From: Paenisporosarcina sp050269735
GTDB taxonomy: Bacteria; Bacillota; Bacilli; Bacillales_A; Planococcaceae
Assembly: GCF_050269735.1 (NCBI RefSeq)
Contig: NZ_JBNNIX010000003.1
Coordinates: 204,954-268,953 of the forward strand
Reading direction: 5' to 3'
Length of the DNA: 64,000 bases
Shown here: positions 59,529 through 64,000 of the stretch, piece by piece
Layout: each line of letters opens with the position of its first letter
How positions within the stretch are numbered: the first letter of the stretch is position 1
Program-made: the position numbers and the translations under genes
The notes under the pieces: model-generated
What the model was told of the DNA's origin: nothing
Seen by the model: the letters and a program-made list of their open reading frames with translations, nothing else
The model's database searches: none

Positions 59529-60143
59529 TCAGTTAGATTGACCTTTTTTAATCCATTCAGCTACTGTCACAGTGCGTTTTGCCTGATGCATCACTGCCCC
59601 TTGTACATCTTCGATCATTTTTCCATCCTGATCAACGGATACACTCGTACCATATGGATTTCCACCGGCACCATACACGACAGAGTCGGTGTAACCTGGT
59701 GCAACGACAATGGCTCCCCAGTGGTACATAGATGTATAAAGGGATAGTGTGGTTACTTCCTGTCCTCCATGTGAGTTTTGAGCAGAAGTCATGGCACTAA
59801 CCGCTTTATTCGCCAACTTCCCTTTAAACCAAAGACCACCAGTCGTATCCAAGAAACTCTTCACTTGACCAGGCATATTTCCAAAACGCGTTGGAACGCT
59901 GAAAATAATCGCATCTGCCCATTCCAAATCTTCCAACTGAACCTCGGGAACATCTTTCGTTGCTTCCATATTTGCTTTCCAAGCAGGATTTGAATCAATG
60001 GCAGCTTGAGGAGCAGTTTCAGGTACTTTCACTACTTTCACTTCGGCTCCTGTTTCCTTTGCGCCTTCTTCAGCCCACTTAGCTAATTGATAGTTAGTAC
60101 CTGTTGAGCTGTAATAAACGACTGCTAATTTTACATTGTTCAT
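59529..60143 (-). CDS. wrbA: NAD(P)H:quinone oxidoreductase WrbA
   Basis: The 204-residue flavodoxin-fold protein has the FMN phosphate loop VVYYSSTGTNYQLAKWAEEG, then FSVPTRFGNMPGQVKSFLDTTGGLW and TSAQNSHGGQEVTTLSLYTSMYHWGAIVV, the WrbA signatures. It carries out two-electron quinone reduction, which avoids semiquinone radicals. The ATG at 60143 lies 9 nt behind AAAGGAG. It is monocistronic. Confidence 0.93.
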   Translation of the reverse strand: MNNVKLAVVYYSSTGTNYQLAKWAEEGAKETGAEVKVVKVPETAPQAAIDSNPAWKANMEATKDVPEVQLEDLEWADAIIFSVPTRFGNMPGQVKSFLDTTGGLWFKGKLANKAVSAMTSAQNSHGGQEVTTLSLYTSMYHWGAIVVAPGYTDSVVYGAGGNPYGTSVSVDQDGKMIEDVQGAVMHQAKRTVTVAEWIKKGQSN

Positions 60144-60242
60144 TTCTATCATCTCCTTTTAGAATCTACAGAAAAATATTTACATAATTCTGTGTTTCCC
60201 TATTGGAGATGTTTTATTCCTGTTTTTAATATTTGTGTTCTT

Positions 60243-60539
60243 TTAAGCCATAATGCTCATGCCAATCCAAAAAAGATGAAAGGCAAAAATACATAGATAA
60301 CAGGCATTTGCAAAACTCAGTAAATATTTCACACTATTACCGAACTGATGAAAAGGATATTTTAAAATAAATACAGCAAAAACCGTGCTTAAAAAAAGTT
60401 TAATCATGAGAATCATAAGAGGATCTAATCTAGTTAATAGTGGATTAGCTTCCGAAATGAGCAATAATGTGATTCCTAAATAAGTGGCAATACCATCTAA
60501 ACTATTTAAAATAACTAACAGCCAAGCCCAGCCAACCAT
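60243..60539 (-). CDS. DUF5658-like membrane protein
   Basis: This 98-residue protein has three membrane helices. The motif LNSLDGIATYLGITLLLISE then ANPL near the N-terminus (Asn, Asp-Gly, Thr-Tyr and Glu-x-Asn-Pro) is the DUF5658 signature. AAAAGGTGATAAA precedes the ATG. The function is unknown; polar residues inside helix 1 hint at transport or a membrane active site. Confidence 0.68.
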   Translation of the reverse strand: MVGWAWLLVILNSLDGIATYLGITLLLISEANPLLTRLDPLMILMIKLFLSTVFAVFILKYPFHQFGNSVKYLLSFANACYLCIFAFHLFWIGMSIMA

Positions 60540-60716
60540 TTTATCACCTTTTATACAGATTTATTGAAACAATATAACCATTGTGTTCAATTAATAAAGT
60601 GGTTAAACATATGATGAATCATCTCAGTCAACTAAATTTCATATTCTAAGTAAAGGATTCCTTCCACCTTTTATTGAATCTTTTAATGATAATAATAGAC
60701 AGGAGAACTAATCTTT

Positions 60717-61547
60717 TTGAAAATCAACTTACTTTCTTTTTTAACTTCATACACAGTACTCTCAATCTACTTTTATTTAGTGCCTTTGCTCATACCAATG
60801 AATGATATTTTCAGATTCATGTATATGCTCAGCTTTTTTCCTGTGGCTTATCTTCTTGCAAAGATACTTTTTGGAAAAGGATTAGAAAGCTATGGACTCA
60901 TTTTTTTTAATGGTTGGTATAAGAATTTAGGGATAGGATTATCAATAGGTTTTATTGGTTGGTGTTTATTATATGGAGTGCGAATTATAGTAGGGGAATA
61001 TACAGTGACCGGTACACAATCTTTCACTGACAGCTTAATTGTTCTTATCATGATCTGTGCAGGATTCTTAGTAGGCTCATTAATCAGTGATATGATTGTC
61101 CGCGGTTTGGTTTTTCATCATTTCGGTAATCGTGTTTCTTTCGGAATGCTGATATTGATTGCGACCATCTTATATACTCTAGATGATATATGGTTAGAAG
61201 GATTGACGGTAAATAACTTTATATTTTCTGCCTGCTTGGGCATCAGCCTTGCATATGCTTTCTACAAGACGCATTCGATATGGGCAAATACCGGATTGCA
61301 TGCTGGGTTAAATATTGCATATGGACTGTTTTTTGGAGTCACAGGAAACGTCGGGGATGGAATCATTCAATTTAAAGTAGTAGACTCCACTTTTTTCTTT
61401 TCTTCATGGCTATCTTCTTTTTTCGCATTAGTGCTGTTTTTAATTATATATATGGTCAGAACTTGGTTTGTTCAGCCTCCGGTTTCACTAGAAGCCACAA
61501 AAACACATGCTGAATATAAGGAAGGTCAAAAAATAATAACACCTTAA
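60717..61547 (+). CDS. CPBP-like membrane protein with altered active site
   Basis: This 276-residue protein has about eight membrane helices. Its C-terminal half aligns by eye with CPBP proteases (GSLISDMIVRGLVFHHFG, then ANTGLHAGLNIAYGLFFG). However, EExxxR is SDMIVR and the FxxxH position reads YTLDD, so only the last His-Asn motif and the Arg are kept. A non-catalytic role is likely. The start is TTG at 60717, about 9 nt after AGGAGA. Confidence 0.7.
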   Translation: MKINLLSFLTSYTVLSIYFYLVPLLIPMNDIFRFMYMLSFFPVAYLLAKILFGKGLESYGLIFFNGWYKNLGIGLSIGFIGWCLLYGVRIIVGEYTVTGTQSFTDSLIVLIMICAGFLVGSLISDMIVRGLVFHHFGNRVSFGMLILIATILYTLDDIWLEGLTVNNFIFSACLGISLAYAFYKTHSIWANTGLHAGLNIAYGLFFGVTGNVGDGIIQFKVVDSTFFFSSWLSSFFALVLFLIIYMVRTWFVQPPVSLEATKTHAEYKEGQKIITP

Positions 61548-61721
61548 ATCAACATATGCATAGGTCATGCCTTTTAATTATCGTAAACTTTAGTGCTGAT
61601 TAAGGTTTGTTATTCTCTTCGCTATTTAAACGATTAAGCATTATTTGTGACTTATCCATAAGATACTTTGAATAAACTTAGAAATTCAGAACATCCTACA
61701 TCAATATGGAGGTGAGTTTCT

Positions 61722-61925
61722 TTGACTACGGATAAAGGTAATATCAAACAAAAAGAAAACAAAAACTTGAAGAAGGCAAGATACGATCGTGAGGAATTTG
61801 GAGCTGGATACGATTTAAGTCCAGATGATTTAGACATTATAGGTCAAAATGATGCAGCAAAATCAAATACAAAAAAGGCGGCCAATCACCCCGTCAACAA
61901 TGATAAAAAGAATGACCAACGATAA
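61722..61925 (+). CDS. small hydrophilic protein
   Basis: This 67-residue, Lys/Asn/Asp-rich protein starts MTTDKGNIKQKENKNLKKAR and has a central EFGAGYDLSPDDLDIIGQND segment. The frame begins with TTG 8 nt behind ATGGAGGTG. It is likely disordered, in the style of small spore-former proteins, but no family is recognised. The operon terminator of the tRNA array lies just beyond it. Confidence 0.55.
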   Translation: MTTDKGNIKQKENKNLKKARYDREEFGAGYDLSPDDLDIIGQNDAAKSNTKKAANHPVNNDKKNDQR

Positions 61926-61963
61926 ATTTGTATTTTAAGTATGCCCCCAATTTCATATAAAAT

Positions 61964-62001
61964 AAAAAAGCAGCATCTACATAAGTAGATACTGCTTTTT
62001 T
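61964..62001. terminator. terminator of the rRNA-tRNA operon, bidirectional
   Basis: AAAAAGCAGCATCTAC and GTAGATACTGCTTTTT around ATAA (one mismatch per arm). It lies directly downstream of tRNA-Leu on the minus strand. Confidence 0.9.
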
Positions 62002-62007
62002 AAATGA

Positions 62008-62088
62008 TACCCGAGGCCAGACTCGAACTGGCACGCCTTGCGGCACCGCATTTTGAGTGCGGCGTGTCTGCCATTCCACCACTCGGGC
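62008..62088 (-). tRNA. tRNA-Leu (CAA)
   Basis: Type II tRNA with GCCCGAG acceptor, long variable arm, and anticodon CAA in loop CTCAAAA. CCA is not encoded. Last gene of the array. Confidence 0.92.
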
Positions 62089-62119
62089 AAATAAATACGT
62101 GCAGACATAAAAATTATTA

Positions 62120-62193
62120 TGGAGGCGGCAACCGGATTTGAACCGGTGATAAAGGTGTTGCAGACCTTTGCCTTACCACTTGGCTATGCCGCC
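62120..62193 (-). tRNA. tRNA-Cys (GCA)
   Basis: GGCGGCA/TGCCGCC acceptor, anticodon loop CTGCAAC, encoded CCA. Confidence 0.95.
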
Positions 62194-62202
62194 AAATAAC
62201 GT

Positions 62203-62277
62203 TGGAGCGGAAGACGAGGTTCGAACTCGCGACCCCCACCTTGGCAAGGTGGTGTTCTACCACTGAACTACTTCCGC
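62203..62277 (-). tRNA. tRNA-Gly (GCC)
   Basis: GCGGAAG/CTTCCGC acceptor, anticodon GCC, encoded CCA. Confidence 0.95.
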
Positions 62278-62284
62278 AATAATA

Positions 62285-62356
62285 CTGGGGTACCTGGATT
62301 CGAACCAGGGCGTGACGGAATCAAAATCCGTTGCCTTACCGCTTGGCTATACCCCA
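62285..62356 (-). tRNA. tRNA-Gln (TTG)
   Basis: TGGGGTA/TACCCCA acceptor, anticodon TTG in loop TTTTGAT. CCA is not encoded. Confidence 0.95.
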
Positions 62357-62365
62357 TTAATAAGA

Positions 62366-62442
62366 TGGGGCGAACGAGGGGAATTGAACCCCCGAATGTC
62401 GGAATCACAATCCGATGCGTTAACCACTTCGCCACGCCCGCC
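62366..62442 (-). tRNA. tRNA-His (GTG), copy 2
   Basis: GGCGGGC acceptor pairing with GTTCGCC through two G-U pairs, anticodon GTG. Nearly identical to the preceding copy apart from acceptor and T-stem changes. Confidence 0.94.
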
Positions 62443-62483
62443 ACAATGATAGTATATGATGTTTCTAATTAAAATATTAAAAA

Positions 62484-62560
62484 TGGGGCGACTGAAGGGA
62501 ATTGAACCCTCGAATGTCGGAATCACAATCCGATGCGTTAACCACTTCGCCACAACCGCC
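62484..62560 (-). tRNA. tRNA-His (GTG), copy 1
   Basis: GGCGGTT acceptor, anticodon GTG, CCCCA 3' end. The D arm and anticodon arm are identical to copy 2. Confidence 0.94.
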
Positions 62561-62577
62561 ATTATAAAATAAAAAAT

Positions 62578-62651
62578 TGGCAGGGGCAGTAGGAATCGAA
62601 CCCACACTGGAGGTTTTGGAGACCTCAGTTCTACCTTTAAACTATGCCCCT
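62578..62651 (-). tRNA. tRNA-Trp (CCA)
   Basis: AGGGGCA/TGCCCCT acceptor, anticodon CCA in loop CTCCAAA, encoded 3' CCA. Confidence 0.95.
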
Positions 62652-62656
62652 AAAGT

Positions 62657-62740
62657 TGGTGGAGGGGGGCGGATTCGAACCGCCGAACCCGAAGGAACGG
62701 ATTTACAGTCCGTCGTGTTTAGCCACTTCACTACCCCTCC
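62657..62740 (-). tRNA. tRNA-Tyr (GTA)
   Basis: Type II tRNA, GGAGGGG/CCCCTCC acceptor, anticodon GTA, long variable arm, encoded CCA. Confidence 0.95.
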
Positions 62741-62749
62741 ATATGAAGA

Positions 62750-62825
<76 letters not shown>

Positions 62826-62843
62826 ACGGTATTTAAAAAATAA

Positions 62844-62919
62844 TGGTGGCTCAGGACGGAATCGAACCGCCGACACAAGGATTTTCAGTCCTTTGCTCTA
62901 CCGACTGAGCTACTGAGCC
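62844..62919 (-). tRNA. tRNA-Phe (GAA)
   Basis: GGCTCAG/CTGAGCC acceptor, anticodon GAA in loop CTGAAAA, encoded CCA. Confidence 0.95.
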
Positions 62920-62986
62920 ACATTTGAATTGTACTAAGCTGCGAATCTCTTCTTTGCTTATTCCAATTCTTGATATTTCAAAAAAA

Positions 62987-63062
62987 TGGCGGTCCCGACG
63001 GGAATCGAACCCGCGATCTCCTGCGTGACAGGCAGGCATGTTAACCGCTACACCACGGGACC
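62987..63062 (-). tRNA. tRNA-Asp (GTC)
   Basis: GGTCCCG/CGGGACC acceptor, anticodon GTC, discriminator G, encoded CCA. Confidence 0.95.
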
Positions 63063-63064
63063 AT

Positions 63065-63142
<78 letters not shown>

Positions 63143-63341
63143 TCAATATTATGTTATAAACACTATTGCTTCTACGCTTAAGGTAAGTTTGACATCTGCA
63201 TCGGCTTTCGCCTGCTTCGATGTTACTTGCTGTCTTCGTACAGCTGCGTTGCTCCACCCTCGCGATGTTCTTTAGAACATGCAATTTAGATATTTTCATT
63301 ACCCTCGGGTCTTACTATGTCGAAAGTGTTTATAGTGTAAA

Positions 63342-63417
63342 TGGTGGAGGATGACGGGCTCGAACCGCCGACCCTCTGCTTGTAAGGCAGATGCTCTCCC
63401 AGCTGAGCTAATCCTCC
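63342..63417 (-). tRNA. tRNA-Val (TAC)
   Basis: GGAGGAT/ATCCTCC acceptor, anticodon TAC in loop CTTACAA, encoded CCA. A 199-nt spacer, unusually long for this array, separates it from tRNA-fMet. Confidence 0.95.
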
Positions 63418-63438
63418 TGGGTAAAATAAAAGTAAAAT

Positions 63439-63513
63439 TGGTGACCCCTACGGGATTCGAACCCGTGTTACCGCCGTGAAAGGGCGGTGTCTTAACCGCT
63501 TGACCAAGGGGCC
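63439..63513 (-). tRNA. tRNA-Glu (TTC)
   Basis: GGCCCCT/AGGGGTC acceptor with one G-U pair, anticodon TTC, encoded CCA. Confidence 0.95.
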
Positions 63514-63536
63514 ATATATAATAGAAGAAAATCATC

Positions 63537-63628
63537 TGGCGGAGAGCAAGGGATTTGAACCCTTGAGACAGTTTAACCCGCCTACACGAATTCCAATCGT
63601 GCTCCTTCGGCCACTCGGACAGCTCCCC
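63537..63628 (-). tRNA. tRNA-Ser (GGA)
   Basis: Type II tRNA, GGGGAGC/GCTCTCC acceptor, anticodon GGA in loop TTGGAAT, long variable arm, encoded CCA. Confidence 0.95.
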
Positions 63629-63634
63629 AAGATA

Positions 63635-63709
63635 TGGCTCCGAAGGTAGGACTCGAACCTACGACCAATCGATTAACAGTCGATTGCTCTACCACTGAGC
63701 TACTTCGGA
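63635..63709 (-). tRNA. tRNA-Asn (GTT)
   Basis: TCCGAAG/CTTCGGA acceptor, anticodon GTT in loop CTGTTAA, encoded CCA. First tRNA after 5S rRNA. Confidence 0.95.
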
Positions 63710-63722
63710 TCAATACTATATA

Positions 63723-63839
<117 letters not shown>

Positions 63840-63971
63840 TATTTGTTTTTTAAGACAAGATTTATTATATCAAGTCTCATGAGATTTACAAGCGTTTTTT
63901 TAAAATAAAAAAACATTTTTGTTCACTCAAAACTGGATAAACGGGTCATTGAAAACCATTCAAATTCATTT

Positions 63972-64000
63972 TGGTTAAGTCCTCGATCGATTAGTATTCG
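63972..64000 (-). rRNA. rrl: 23S ribosomal RNA, 3' tip (truncated by window edge)
   Basis: The minus strand reads TACTAATCGATCGAGGACTT and AACCA, the conserved 3' end of Bacillales 23S rRNA. Only about 29 nt are in the window. The 132-nt spacer to 5S (63840-63971) holds nothing else recognisable. Confidence 0.93.

Noticed and set aside
63143..63341. Seventeenth tRNA gene in the spacer
   Set aside because: Only the first 15 nt resemble tRNA-fMet; no anticodon arm or T arm can be drawn.

Overview
The window is a low-GC Firmicutes chromosome segment. The best fit is a spore-forming member of Bacillales, probably Planococcaceae (Sporosarcina, Paenisporosarcina or Planococcus type). The evidence is strong AGGAGG-type ribosome binding sites, frequent TTG/GTG starts, a YjcZ-type sporulation miniprotein, a YuzF-like protein, and long collinearity with the Bacillus subtilis yha, yhe and yhc/yhd regions. 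The window ends in a B. subtilis trnD-like tRNA array attached to the 3' end of an rRNA operon. The genus is inference. I see no prophage, transposase or CRISPR array.

Layout. 1-3.7 kb: start of a manganese catalase, small proteins, yhaA-like amidohydrolase, a DUF3298 protein. 4-20.6 kb: the yha block (ecsB, ecsA, hit, trpP, yhaH, hpr, a DUF3267 gene, prsA, yhaM-yhaN-yhaO, yhaP-yhaQ, yhzD, yhaR), with a peptidase E gene between yhaO and yhaP. 20.8-32 kb: CPBP membrane protein, a 1-kb non-coding stretch with a candidate sRNA, cold-shock gene, ZIP-like membrane gene, yheA-yheB, ferritin-like gene, yheE, a CstR-like repressor with an MFS transporter, and the BmrC/BmrD-type heterodimeric ABC exporter behind a leader-peptide attenuator. 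32-41.3 kb: a SigB-type stress unit with universal stress protein, tetR-photolyase, a chrA-kynU-kynB operon, a CNNM/CorC protein and a CDF manganese-type exporter. 41.3-52.7 kb: intergenic repeats, a miniature lipoprotein, an RsgA paralogue behind its own short-peptide/terminator leader, Nudix, the azr-yhcZ-yhcY cluster, alkA, pgcA, yhcX, bdbC with a thioredoxin-like partner, yhcT. 52.8-61.9 kb: aldo/keto reductase, purine permease, trmL-queG, B3/4 protein, PAS-STAS protein, wrbA and small membrane proteins. 62.0-64.0 kb: sixteen tRNA genes, 5S rRNA and the 3' tip of 23S rRNA, all on the minus strand.

Several control circuits can be read directly. A TRAP (MtrB) site of six (T/G)AG triplets at exact 5-nt steps covers the trpP ribosome binding site. 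A near-consensus FadR operator precedes yhaR. A LexA-like box lies in the yhaO promoter. A SigB-type promoter precedes the universal stress unit. Two ribosome-sensing attenuators sit in front of bmrCD and the RsgA paralogue.

The most unusual feature is a set of three unrelated short-repeat arrays at 3.76, 23.66 and 53.15 kb. Each has four or five copies of a different core next to a homopolymer run, and all keep a 20-21-bp period, about two helical turns. I do not know a described family that explains them.
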